A DNA stretch of 64,000 bases from Piper betle (taxonomy: Eukaryota; Streptophyta; Magnoliopsida; Piperales; Piperaceae): assembly GCA_033002965.1 (NCBI GenBank), contig JAURVB010010234.1, positions 1 to 64,000 of the forward strand, in the 5' to 3' direction. Numbering within the stretch: position 1 is the stretch's first letter; each line of letters opens with the position of its first letter. The position numbers and the translations under genes are program-made. The notes under the pieces are model-generated. The model was not told the DNA's origin and made no database searches. It saw nothing but the letters and a program-made list of their open reading frames with translations. Shown one piece after another: positions 11,598 to 23,687 of the stretch.

Positions 11598-14500
11598 TGA
11601 TGCATGTGTACAATGATACGAAAACAATCCTTGATGAGGAAAATGACATGATTCGCATGTCAAAAAATTCAATACTCTACACATCCCATCAAAGTAGAAA
11701 ATTCAATACTTTACACATCTCATCAAAGCCATAATCACAAGCTATGCGTGCCGAAAACTACATGAGATTCAGTATTTTATGTTTTAAGATTTAACTTGCG
11801 CACTTAAATTATAATTTAAAATGTCAAAATACTCAAAGAATTTCAGACAATTAACATGAGGTGTCTGACACATTAATCAAGTATGAGATCTTGGTAAAAT
11901 TAAGAATAGTAACTTAGATTGTTGGTGAACTTATTTCTACTTAACCCTTATGAAAGTTATGTCGTACCGACTTTGAAGTAACGGAAGTTGTAAGATATTG
12001 GATCATAAAGATTCAGCATGTTCTGGCAGAACCGCTTGAGATATTGAATCAAATTCTACGTTCATACCCATTAATTACATATTATTTTATTATGTAAACC
12101 ATCTATTAACATTCACTTAATTAGAGAATAATTAAGTTAAATTATTATTTAGCTTAAGAGTTCACACCAAAATCAATTTTATAATTGAGTGCGGATTAAT
12201 TTATCATTAATTTAAATATTTAGTTAAAGTACTATTTTGGCACACGAAGCAAGGTACCTGCACGTTGTCCAAAAATTACAAACTTCTAATTTTTTATAGT
12301 TTTAACCGTTAGTCAATAAAAACAACAAATCAATAAAAAAGAACAAATATTTTATTCACAAAAACAATATATTAATAAAAATCACATTTTTATCGAGTAA
12401 GCGACACGAAAACTAGTAGATCTAGATGATATAACTAATTAGGGATTCTACATATAAATGATATTGATCATGCAAAAACAAAAAGAAACGGAGAAGAAAG
12501 GCGGTGTATCTCGACAGGGAGAGGAAAAGGAGGAGGGAATGGAGAGGAGGATGAAAGGAGGACGATGGAGGGGCTGAACGGCAATGACGATGGCACAAGG
12601 TGGCAAGGGGCAGAGGAGGGCCAAAAAGACCGACCAGTGGGGGATTTAACAGAGATGGCACAAGGTGGCAAGAGGTAGAGTTCTGCTTGTTTTCCTATGA
12701 TATTAAGAGACTTAGCCTTCATTTCATTTTATTTTTCCTTGTTTGTTAATTATTCTAACCTAAAACCTTAGTGATTAACTTTTTCCAAGGTTGGAATGAA
12801 TTAATTACTAAATGAGAGATATATTTTTGGGTATGGAATTTGTTTGGATGAAAGGGGGAAAAATTATGAAGTGCTGAAATTGTATCAACCAGTGAAAAGA
12901 ATATGAACGAGCTGTGAAAAAAAAATGGTGTTTCATTATTCTTCCAATTATGTGGTGTTTTTGGAAGCACAATGTGAATGATTGGATGAAATTATTGGTG
13001 ACAAGGATTTGAATTGATTTGTTTCAAGCTTGGAAAGAGTCATGAGCTAGGGTTTATTGTTTTCAATTTTGATGTCAATTTTTAGCCTCTAGCCTAGCCC
13101 CATTATAACTTATAAAGTCTTATTGATTTTGATTAACAAAGTACTTATATTAATGGAGAGGAAATTAATACTTGAACTTATAGAGAATTTAATTTAATTG
13201 TATTGATTGATAGTATAAGCTGATTCTAAACTTATTTGAGAGATAAGTTTATGACTTTTATTTCTTTTAGTATCAGGGAATATGTTTGCACATTTATTGT
13301 GAAATAGGATATCTTATGAATTTTGGAATGTTATTGTTTGATTTCAAGGAATAATATTTGTGTGCTGCTGAGAAGTTATAAATTGATTTTTTAGATGGGT
13401 TGTGTGGATCGGAGAAGTGAATCGAGTCTAGTTTAGGTTTTGCTCGGGACTAGCAAATATTCAAGTTTGTAAAAGATTTATTATTTTTATATTTTATGTT
13501 GACTTTTATCATGTTTCAAGTTGTGAAGAGCATTATTTTAAAATAGTCGTCATTACTATATTCAAATTAGAGTAATCAGTAAAGAGCAAAATTAGAGTAT
13601 AAACCCTAAAAGCACAAGCACTTCAAAATTCGACTGTAAACAACAATCTATTTACAACGACAAAATCAACAAAATGCAATCAGACAAAATGGAACCATTA
13701 GGAAACACAACAAGCCAGTAAACAACAAGCGCTCAATAGTACAACAATAATCGAAGAAATAAATGAAATTAAAGATTGAATTTCTAATAGTTAATTGAAA
13801 TTAAATAAAATTAAAGAGAAGTCAACAGTTGAGGCAATTCTCGGATGAAATTAAAAGAGAATTTCAGAATGAATGACAAACATAATCCTTCTCCAAAAAC
13901 AGAGAAACTCTTAATTTTCCAATAGCATACATACTCTTTTGGAGAACAAATGCAACCAACATGAGTTATATAGCATCTTAAAACATCGAGCTTACATAAT
14001 CAGCAGATCTTTCACCTCTTTGCCCAGAGCAAAGGTTGCAACAGACAAATAGGCTGCAGCAGACGGGCGTACATGCCATCGCCGGTGATAAGATAGTAAT
14101 GGCCCTTAAGGCAAGGGGCCATCAGGAGTACCAGTGGGCAAGAGTGGCAGCAGGGGAAGACGGCGGTGAGATTTGCGGCTCGAGGGTGGGGTATTGCGGG
14201 ATTTTGAGATTTTGCTAGTACGGCGATTTTGATGAAAACTGAAGGCATCAGACCAGGTTCGCTACAACAGATATGATGCCTCAAAATGGATCGGATTTGA
14301 GTCTGGTACCGGTACACCGGGTCGGACAGTATTGAAAACTATGGAGTTTAAGCCTACCGGATGTCAGACCATAGGATACGCGGTATACTTTCAGACTTAA
14401 GTTAGGTTCAACCGGGTAGAGCCAGATATACGGTATTATACCGGGCTCACTATGTCAATAATATAATGTGTACTCATAAATGCAAGAGTCTCTCTTAAAT

Positions 14501-15057
14501 TTTTAAAACATATATTAAACCTACATAAACAACTCATAAAAAGTAACAATTTCAACACTCACAAAAATACAACCAACTATAAAAAGTCATAAAAAAATCA
14601 CAAAACACAAAAACGCACAGTCCATACGAACCATAATTTTCAAACTCTAGCATCCAAAATAACAAAACGCACAGTCCCTCAACCATAGTTAAACATGATA
14701 ACCTAATAATAGTAATAATCAATCACGGTAACTTCATCAAAAAAATAATCAAACGTGATAATCTAATAATAATCAATAATGATAACTTCATTAAAAAAAC
14801 AAACATGATAATCAAATAAAAATTGTCAAACATCTAAAAAACCAATTCACTTTCATTTATTAGTTGTAACCACATAAATGTGATGTACAGGCAATCAACT
14901 CCTATAGCCAACGAACATATACAGCCAATCATTTTTATCTATAATCACAGACAAAGAAGAAGAAGAAGCAAATCAACATACAGAGCGATAAAGATAAATC
15001 TAACTATATTAAATGTATTATATATAATAACACAATAAGGGAAAGAACACATACAAC
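11598..15057. other. AT-rich intergenic DNA, no gene seen
   Basis: No family could be recognised on either strand. Bases 14691-14818 contain about two and a half imperfect ~60-bp repeats around AACATGATAATCTAATAATA. Bases 14280-14450 have short ACCGGGT/TACCGG repeats of unknown origin. Scattered 60-100-codon open frames look like chance. Confidence 0.5.
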
Positions 15058-15740
15058 TCTTGGGTTTATCTCACATCATGTTTTAAAGTGATTGATGACT
15101 TACATATATGTTAATGAGAAAATCTTATTCCTTAAATTAGTTTTTTGATTAAAAAAGGCCTGTAAAATTTATTTTAAATCCTTTTTAGGGGCCAATAGGG
15201 CCTAACACTAGTATCAGAGTTTGGTTAGTTTTTGTGTTACCTCAATTTGCCCCAAATTGCCGAATTAGAGTTTCTTAAAATTTTACTATAACATGTGGCT
15301 GCCCCGAATTGCTCTGAAATTTTACTATAACATGTGGCTACCCCGAATTGCTGAATTATAGCCTCTTAGAATTAGACATTCCTGAAATTTCACTATAACA
15401 TGTAGCTGCCCTAAATTGCCGAATTAGAGCCTATTGTAATAAGAGTCTCTTAGAATTTTACTATAACATGTGGCTAGCATGTGGTGAGGGGAGATGATTC
15501 GAGTGGTGTAATGTGTAAGGAGAAGAATTGTTAGGTTTATCCTACATCATATTTGGAGGTGACTAATGACTTATATATAAGCTAATCTTGTTGGGTTTAT
15601 CCCTGTTTAGAGGTGACCGGTGACTTATATATAAATTAATAGGAAACTTTTATTCATTGAGCTAGTTTTTAGATTAAGAGAGACCCATAAAACCTATTTC
15701 AAGTCTCTTTTGGGGACCTATAAGCCCAATAATAATAACA
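15058..15740 (+). mobile_element. TRIM-like element with internal minisatellite
   Basis: Two related terminal segments, 15058-15207 and 15529-15740, share GGTTTATC...GACTTATATATA...CTTTT-GGGG-CC and end near TAACA. The first is followed by TAGTATCAGAGTTTGG (15209-15224), a good tRNA-Met primer-binding site. The second is preceded by purine-rich GTAAGGAGAAGAAT. The internal segment has four imperfect ~60-bp repeats of CTATAACATGTGGCTGCCCC. The second LTR contains an internal partial duplication. No coding capacity and no clean target duplication were seen. Confidence 0.6.
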
Positions 15741-17230
15741 GTTAATCAATTTAAAGTAACTTAACAAGAAAAGAGCAAAGAGGCTGAGGCTTGTCGGTGG
15801 TGGCTGAGGGCAAGGGATGTCGTCAACGATGGCCTTGGGCAAAAGCAAGGTCAATAGTGATGGTGAGAAGACGGGGCATAATCACCAGCGATGGAAGTGA
15901 GCAAGGGCGAAATCATATGGGTAAGCAGGCAGTGGCAGTGCTAGAGGGCAAAAGGTGAAGAAGTCAGTGGTGGAGAGCTGCCATGGTGGAAGAGGGCATA
16001 CACCACATTGGTTTTTCTTCTAATTTGAGTACGATTCCAATGTTTAAAGAGTGTATCCATTTTTAAGATTTTTTATTCAGCTCATGAATTATTCCCGAGG
16101 CCATTGATAATCCTATAGGTCAACCGATTTTAAGTAAAAAAAGCTGTTTCTTTTAATATTTTTTAGATGCCCCCTACATAAAAACATAGAATGTCTCCTT
16201 CCAAATCCTCACAGACATCTCTGATTTGGTTTTATGGAGAATCTCATTTTCTAAGGTGTGTCTATTGGGTTGGGTTGGGTACATGCCATCCCACCATGCC
16301 CTAACTGTAAAGTTTTAGATAATTAATAATGGAGTTTAGTTTGTCAGGTTTGGTAATACAATCACAGTTACCCGATACTTGATATATGACTCTTTTATTA
16401 TAATTTTAATTATAAAAATAAATAATTTATTCATTTTTAAAATTATAGTATTTATTAATAAAATTATTAAATATTCCTTTATGTGTTTACACAAATGGGA
16501 ACTTATCCCGTTACATGATAATTTTTAAGAATTGTACTTATCCGACCTCGAAAAATAGATCCAAAACTATAGGAAAAGATTTATAAAAGAAGTTAACCTA
16601 CCTATGATTAGACTACCCGTAGGCTTGGAACAAAACAAGCCAGCCAAACTCAATAAATACCCGGGCCTACTCATTTGAAGAGGGGGATAGAAAAATTTAA
16701 ACTTGGGGTCGGCACCGGAAAAGAAACATCTGAAGTTTGGGAGACGGAGAACCTTTGCACGCCATTGCCCTGTCACCTACTGTTCAGAGCGCTCACCACT
16801 AATTCCCGAAGCCCCCCCCCCCGCACTTTGTTGTAGAGTCATCGGAGCTGCATACGCCCTCCCCTTCGTTGCCCATATCCCCACGTTGCTGCTGCTACAC
16901 CAGGTGGAACAGGGCAGTTCGTGTCGCTGCCCCGCCGGAGCTCTGCAGCTTGGGTGCCTTGTTGCTGCCTCGGAGCTTTGCCAAAGAACTACTTGAAATC
17001 CTTACACCGTGGAAGCGCCAGAGCATGGCCGTGGGCGCTCATCTGCCCACCACAACCATTCTCTGTTTTGAGCCAAAGCTGGAACTGACTTGTGCTTAAG
17101 AGAAAAGTTCGGGCCTTCCCACGAAGAAGCCGACGGATTGGAAGAAAGAAGCCACTGCTGCCACCCTGCTGGAGTCGTCGCCAACGACTAAAGATCACCA
17201 CCTTGCTGCAACCGATCTACTCGAAAGGTG
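15741..17230. other. Unassigned DNA leading into the 195-bp array
   Basis: Bases 15741-16690 are AT-rich with no recognisable feature. From about 16700 the composition becomes GC-richer, and this continues through the tandem array to about 19300. A retrotransposon-derived block is possible, but no LTR pair, primer site or protein domain was recognised. Confidence 0.35.
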
Positions 17231-17239
17231 AGTTTTTTG

Positions 17240-18070
17240 TTCCTCTTTGGCAGGATAAAACAGAGCAGGAAAACTGTCGCGGAGAGCTGACTTTGCGGCG
17301 GTTTTCCGACGAGCACCGGTAATTCCCAACCCCACTGTGGTGTCTAAAGTGAAGAAGGTGAAGCAATCTACAAATAAAAGTAGAGATCTTCCGGATTTTG
17401 TAGCCGTCATCGCGGGGAAAAAATCAGAAATTTGCCCATCGGAGAAGGTAGAAAACAGGGGAAAACTGCTGCGGAGAGCTGATTTCGCTGCTGTTTTTCG
17501 GGCAACCCCGGCCGTTCCCAACCCCACCTTCGTGTGCAAAGTGCAACAAGTGAATAAATATTCAAATAAAAGTCTATTATCTCCGAATTTAGTCACCTCA
17601 GCCGCTGGAAAAAAATCAAGAAGTCAAAATGTTGCTGATCGGAGAGAGGAGGAACAGATGATAACAGAAGCGGAGAGCTGATTTCGCGGATGTTTTCCAA
17701 GCAACTCCGGCCACTCAAAACCCCCCATATGGTGTACAAAGTGAATCAGGTGAAGTAATATTCAAACCAAAGTGGAGTTCCGCCGTAGTTCGTGGCCGCA
17801 GAGGCCGGAAAAAAATCAGGAAGTGATCTTCCGGAGAAGGGAGAAAACAGAGGTTACGGCAGCAGCGAAAGGCCGATTACGTGGCTGTTTTTCGACCAAC
17901 AACGGCCATTTACAACCCCGCCGTGCTGTCAAAAGTAAAGCCCACGAAGCAATATTCAAACTCAAATCGATTTACTCCGGATTTAGTCGCCGCTGTATCC
18001 GGAAAAAAATTAAAAATTTGTTGATCGGAGAGAGTGAAAACAGAGAATCCTCTGTCATTGATCTCTGTTC
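17240..18070 (+). repeat. ~195-bp tandem repeat array (about four units)
   Basis: Unit boundaries fall near 17341, 17533, 17733 and 17930, a period of 192-200 bp, with a partial unit before and after. Each unit contains, in order, GTGAAG(C/T)AA(T), AATAAAAGT, TTCCGGATTT, GGAAAAAAATCA, GATCGGAGA, GAAAACAG, GCGGAGAGCTGATTTCGC, GCTGTTTTTCG and CCCAACCCC. Units differ by many substitutions and indels, so the array is old. Open frames through it are by-products of the repeat. Confidence 0.8.
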
Positions 18071-21000
18071 GGAGCTGAGCCAAAGGAAGAGAGCCCAAGC
18101 CCCACTGTTGGAGTCCACCATCGCCGGAACAAGAGTACTGGTGCCCTTGTTACCTCGCAAAGTCGGAGCCTTGTCGTGAAGAAGTTGCTGGAATTTTGTG
18201 GATTGCTCGAAGAACCAGAGTCCATGAAGTTTTGCTGTCAAAGTTGAGGAGTGGCTTAGTTGTTGTTGTACATCTTTGCCACGTAACAAAGGAAGGAGAC
18301 GTAGTTGATCTTGGAGATTCTTAACGGGGTTGTCACATTAAAGAACAGGTTGCTGCCTCAATGGAACTGTGTCGTGCCTTATTATGTCATTACTCTGTTT
18401 TTTGCTTCTGTTGAAGTTGTCGCCTCGAGGATCTCGTCCTACTTGGGGTGATGTTATTTTGCCAAAAGCCTCCTGAAGACTTGAAGATATGCCCAACCTA
18501 ACTACGGGGTTTGTATTTACGCCAAAAGTTTCTCGTGGAGCTGCTACATACACCTTGATGCTGTTAGAGTAGTTCATAAGACTTGCCACCGGCTAACGTT
18601 TGGAGCTGCGGATCAGAAATTGCCGAGTAGGGGATTATTGCGCTTTGTTTTATCAAAGAAGGCAATCATCCCGGAGCTTTCCAGGGAGAAGGGATCATCG
18701 CCGTTGTAGGGTAGGAATTGCTGTAGTTAAATACAACAGGGAATAGAAATACAGAGGACTTGTGGGTCGCTCGGTTGCAGAGTTAAGACTCCAGAAGCGA
18801 AGTAAAGTCCCTATTGTCATGCCAAAGAAGAATCATTCTCAATCGCTTTCACCGTCAACTACCGGAAATTTGTCGCCCTGAAGCATCACTAGGGTTCTCA
18901 ATCATCTTCTTGAAGCCGGGACTAAGCTTGGCTAGAGCATCTCACCCCCGTCCGGAGGAGAAAGAAGTTGTTGCCTCGTCGTTGCGGATTGACTACTGGA
19001 GTCGTTCACTGTTTTCTAATCATTGCTTCCTGTTGGATTCGACGTTGACCAACAGCTGGAATTCCGTCGTCGTCGCCAGAGAAGAGACCCACTTGCGGCT
19101 GTGTTATTATTGTAAGAAATAAAGAGGAAGGACCATTTATTGCCTTGGGCTTGATTGGGTCCGAACAGGTGACCCATTTACCCGTGTTTTGTTTGCAGCC
19201 CATGTTGGCGGGTCATGATCATAGGCTTAATCCATTTAAGGCACAGAACCGTGGGCTGTCTGCAATAAAGCGAACTAATCCCATTGATTTGGTCCAAATT
19301 GATTCAACGTGAATTACCGCTCGAGATTTTCCTGTGTATTGTTTCGGCTCGAAGCTGGATATTATATCATCGTCCATCGTCCGAGACCAGATGCATTAGT
19401 AAAGTCCAATCTATCATTGGAAAATAAAAGAATTCAAATTCGGGTACACTTTTCAAGAAATTTACTAAATTTTATAATTTATAAAAAAATAAAAGTTAGT
19501 AGATCAGTATCAATTTCACCTTGAAATGACTTAGAAATTTAAGTTAAATTATAAAGAATTACATAAAAATTCTTCTGTGTGTTATTACTTAGCTTGCGAT
19601 ATTTTATTTTTATCGTACTATATTTTTGAACGATAAGCCCCGGTCTTATTTAACCTTCTAACTAATTCAAAAATATAATTTGTTGGGGTGATAATATTTT
19701 ATAAGAATATTATGTTTTTAAAATATTTTTTCACTCGATTGTACCTTCTAGAATATGTATTAATATTATATAATTTAAATATTTTTTTCTAAATATGTAG
19801 TTTAAATAGTTAAAATAAGTAACATATTTAATCAATGGCCAGGTTTGGTTTTTTTAATGACAGATAATTGGGTTTGATATAAAAAAATAAAAAATTAAAT
19901 AATAACTAATTAGATTTGGTTTATAAAATTTAATTTAAATAGTTTTTTTGGTTTAAGCAATATTGGATCAATGGGGACCTACTGACTGGCGAGGGCGAGG
20001 ATAACCCGGAATTTTGAAGCAAACTTCATAAAAGTGCAGTGGTTACTGGTCGTGAGGATATCATATTGCTTCGGCTTTAGAGCATCTGAAAATCAACATG
20101 GCACCCTTACCGTCAACGGGCGCAGTAAATCTCGGATTTAAATGGCAAAAATGTGACCTTCAGAATGAAGATTGCTGCCAGTCATCGCCGTACAGGTTTT
20201 GTGAGCATTGACAAGGACGTGGGGAACAGGACGGCTTGTGCCTTCTCACCCACAGGCCGCACCCTTCTAATCAATTGTAGCTTACTAACCAAAAAGAAAA
20301 AACCTTCGGGTCATATTGAAAGATATGAGCTTTTTTGTAAACGAAAAGATCTGATTTTTAGGGAAATATCTCATTTTTTGGAACAGCCTAAGTTAACATC
20401 TTACTTATAATGCTTTATTGCGTTTGTTACTTAATGCTCTGAGAGTTCCTTTACCGTAAAATTCAACGAGTGCCCAAGGGTATTTTTGTATTTTAGCAGA
20501 ATAAATACAAAGCAAATGCTGACCAAAGCATATAGGGGTTAAAAAAATTGAAAATTTGCCTGATCCATGTGGTTAATTTAAGATGAAGTCAAATTCAAAC
20601 ATCCAAGATCATATCATGCACCACCCACTCATAAAATATTTTTCATTTAGAAAATAGTCCCACTCCAGATAGTTATAATGATACTAATAATTGTACATGT
20701 GCACACAAAAGCTTTTCCCAAAATAAATAGCAAATGTTGAAATTCTCTCACACCAATATTACTCAATCTACCAATTTCCCTCACGGATTGATAATGAAAA
20801 TTATTGTGCTATATTTCACCCATCACTGCAGGTGGTGTTACTTATATTTATATTTATGCCTAAATAAGTTTTTAAAGTGAAAACCAGCAGCAAAATTTCT
20901 TCCCAATCTTGGTCATCTTGCTTCCTTGCTTCTTCTCTCCTCGTGGAGCTGATGTGCTAGGCTTTGCTTGAGGTTCTCCAAGATCTGTCTGCAAGCTTCC

Positions 21001-21240
21001 CAGATGTGCTGTTGGAGGCACTGAAACAGAAGCCCCCCAAGTTTCTTGCTTTCGGCAGTTGCAGGTTTAGGAGGAAGTCTGTTGTCTTTATTGCCTTTCT
21101 GTTCTTCTCCATGAACTCCTACCATCCAAAAATACACTCTTTATTACAAGTTAAATGACACTGCTGACAATTGATCGGCAAGTTAAATTTTGTTAGATTA
21201 TAAGTACCTGTAGTGGGGAAATCATGGAACAATCTATCTT
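18071..21240. other. Unassigned DNA, GC-richer then AT-rich
   Basis: Bases 18071-19300 are of mixed composition with no recognised family. Bases 19310-20150 and 20400-20880 are AT-rich. A minus-strand open stretch at 20913-21137 has coding-like composition (lysine/glutamine-rich), but I could not assign it or find both splice borders. Confidence 0.35.
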
Positions 21241-21289
21241 ATATATATATATATATTAACAGGATAACTCTAGTAACTTTTAACGAATC

Positions 21290-21760
21290 ATCAGCAATCA
21301 GCAAATGGTAAAATTTCATTTGTTAAAATGAGTCACAATAATGGGTCCAAATATATAATTTAGGTAACATAAAAACGTTTACATTTTACAAATTTAGATG
21401 AGGGTATTTAATTCACGTGAATTTAATAAGGAAGACATATATAGTCATAAGGGGTCTATAAAAAGAAAATACAATTGGTTGTTAGTATGGATCCCAATAT
21501 TTAATTTACATAAATTGTAAGAGAACAGCTTTTACAACATCAATAATCTGCGGATGACAAAATTTCATTGGTTGTAAGAATGGGTTCCAATAATGGGTCC
21601 CAATATTTAATTTACTCAATAAAAATCATTACTTTCACGTGAATTTAAATGAACTCTCATAATTGGTTATTAAAATAGATCCCAATATTTAATTCACTCG
21701 AATTTGTAACATGACAACTTTTATATTTTCAATAAGAGTTTATTTAATTTGCGTGGATTA
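21290..21760. repeat. Diverged AT-rich repeats with GGTCCCAATATTTAATT core
   Basis: Three to four degenerate copies share ATGGGTCCCAATATTTAATTTAC, AAATTTCATT-GTTA and a TTAATTCACGTGAATTTAA-like segment at irregular spacing. They look like old tandem duplications. No coding potential. Confidence 0.5.
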
Positions 21761-21949
21761 AATAAGAGATATGTATAGTAAGAAGAGGTTTATAAAAAGG
21801 TTCACTCCCCATAGTTAAAAGCATGATATTTTTCTCACATGTAAGAAAAGCCAGTTTTCCTTTCTCTAGCGTTATATGGACCAATTTAGAAGATATGGCT
21901 TCACAAAATTAGAATAACAGATATGTTCTATTCAATTTATTAATTTTCT

Positions 21950-23647
21950 TTTCTTTCATTTTTTGGAATAGGCAGGAGATTGGAATAGAAGTTTGTTGTT
22001 AACACCAATAGATAATTTTTAAAATATTTTTATTTTAATAGTAGCAAATTTACATATAATTATCCAATTTTCTATAGTGTACTCACTTATTTAGAGTTTT
22101 GTATTTAATACTTGTCTTACTTTTCTAATGTTAATAATTCATTTATATTCTATAGAGTATATCTATATATAGTTATATATGATTTGTTGTATATTATTAA
22201 TTGATCATATTATTGAGGAAAAAGTTATTAACGGACTAACAAAAATTAAAAATTAAAATTTTAAAATTTAGAATTAATTAAAAATCTCAAGCTAAGTAGA
22301 CGCTTTAATACTAATATTTACATGGTAAGTAGGATTCTATTTCATGAACCCTCCAACAATAATAATAAACAAGCAAAAATTCTTAATTGAAAATTAAAAT
22401 AGCAATTATACTCATTTTTTAAATAATAGTCAATATACTTTTAAAAATTAATCATCATTAACTAGGTCATCCGTTAAACCCAAATAACAATTCCAAATAT
22501 AAAAAATAACTTGACATAATATCAATTTTTATAGCGGTGTAATCATTTATACCAGTATACAAATTATCTGCTCCATCCAATTCATTAATTTTCATTCTTC
22601 TTTTAATTTTTTAAATAAGTAGAAGATTCAAATCGAAGTTTGATATCAACATCAACGAATAATTTTAATATTGTTCTTATTTTATTAATAGCAAACCTGT
22701 AATTATCTTATTTTCCTAGTCTCTACACTTATTTAATTTTTTGTATTTAATACTTGCTATTTTCTAATATTATTAATTTCTTTATATTTTATAGGTTATC
22801 TATATAGAGTCGTGTTTTGTTGTATATTAAATAAAATTAAGGAAATTAATAATAATAAATTATAAGTGAATAAATTCACTACTAAGTAAATGCTTTAATA
22901 TGCATATTTGTATCTCCAGTAGGATTTTATTTTATGCCCATCAACGAAAATAGAAAATAAGCAAAAATTCTCTATTATGAATTGAACTAGTAATTATATT
23001 CAATTTTTAAATAAATTTTTAATAATTAATCATCATGAAGTAGGTCACCCATTAAACATAAATATAAAATTCAAATATAAAATTTTTCTTACTATAATAT
23101 AAATTCTAAATATGAAAAATCACTTAATAATAGGACTTTTATATTAATATGATTATTTCATACATAATTACTCATGTTGAGGGAAAAGTACCAATCGACT
23201 AAAATAGTTAATTTTTACAAAATATAAGCAAATAAAAATCCTGACAGAAGTAGATGATTTATTTGATATTTATATTCAATATTTATATTTATATATTAAG
23301 TATGATTCGATTCTATGGACCCTTCAATGGTAATAAAAAATAAGCAAAAATTCTATATTATGAAGAAAACCAGCAATCGTATTCAATTTTAAAATAATGC
23401 TTTGTGTATTTTTAATAAGTAATCATAATAATGATGTAGGTCATCCATTAAACCTAAATAATAATTTCAAATATAAAAAAATTCTTAATACAATATAAAT
23501 TCTAAATATTAAAAATAACTTAATAATATCAATTTTTATAATCAATATGATTATTTTGCAATGAGGGAAAAGTTGTCAATCGACTAAAACAATTAATTAT
23601 TATAAATTGTACGTAAATTAGAAATCCTAAGACACGTAGATGCTTCG

Positions 23648-23652
<5 letters not shown>
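21950..23652 (+). repeat. AT-rich tandem units (~400-600 bp), left part
   Basis: Repeated blocks contain AAGCAAAAATTCT (near 22372, 22960 and 23343), then AATCATCAT...TAGGTCA-CCATTAAA, AATATAAATTCTAAATAT, TTTTATA-CAATATGATTATTT and GTAGATGCTTTAATA. The same series resumes after the insertion at 23686-26060, so this was one array. It is about 75-80% AT and non-coding. Confidence 0.7.

Positions 23653-23685
<33 letters not shown>
23653..23685. repeat. (TA)n microsatellite, left border
   Basis: A TA run immediately before the hairpin-ended element at 23686, lying within the AT-rich tandem array. Confidence 0.95.

Positions 23686-23687
<2 letters not shown>

Noticed and set aside
20913..21137. 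Minus-strand 74-codon frame of coding-like composition
   Set aside because: No recognisable domain; an overlapping plus-strand frame looks as good.
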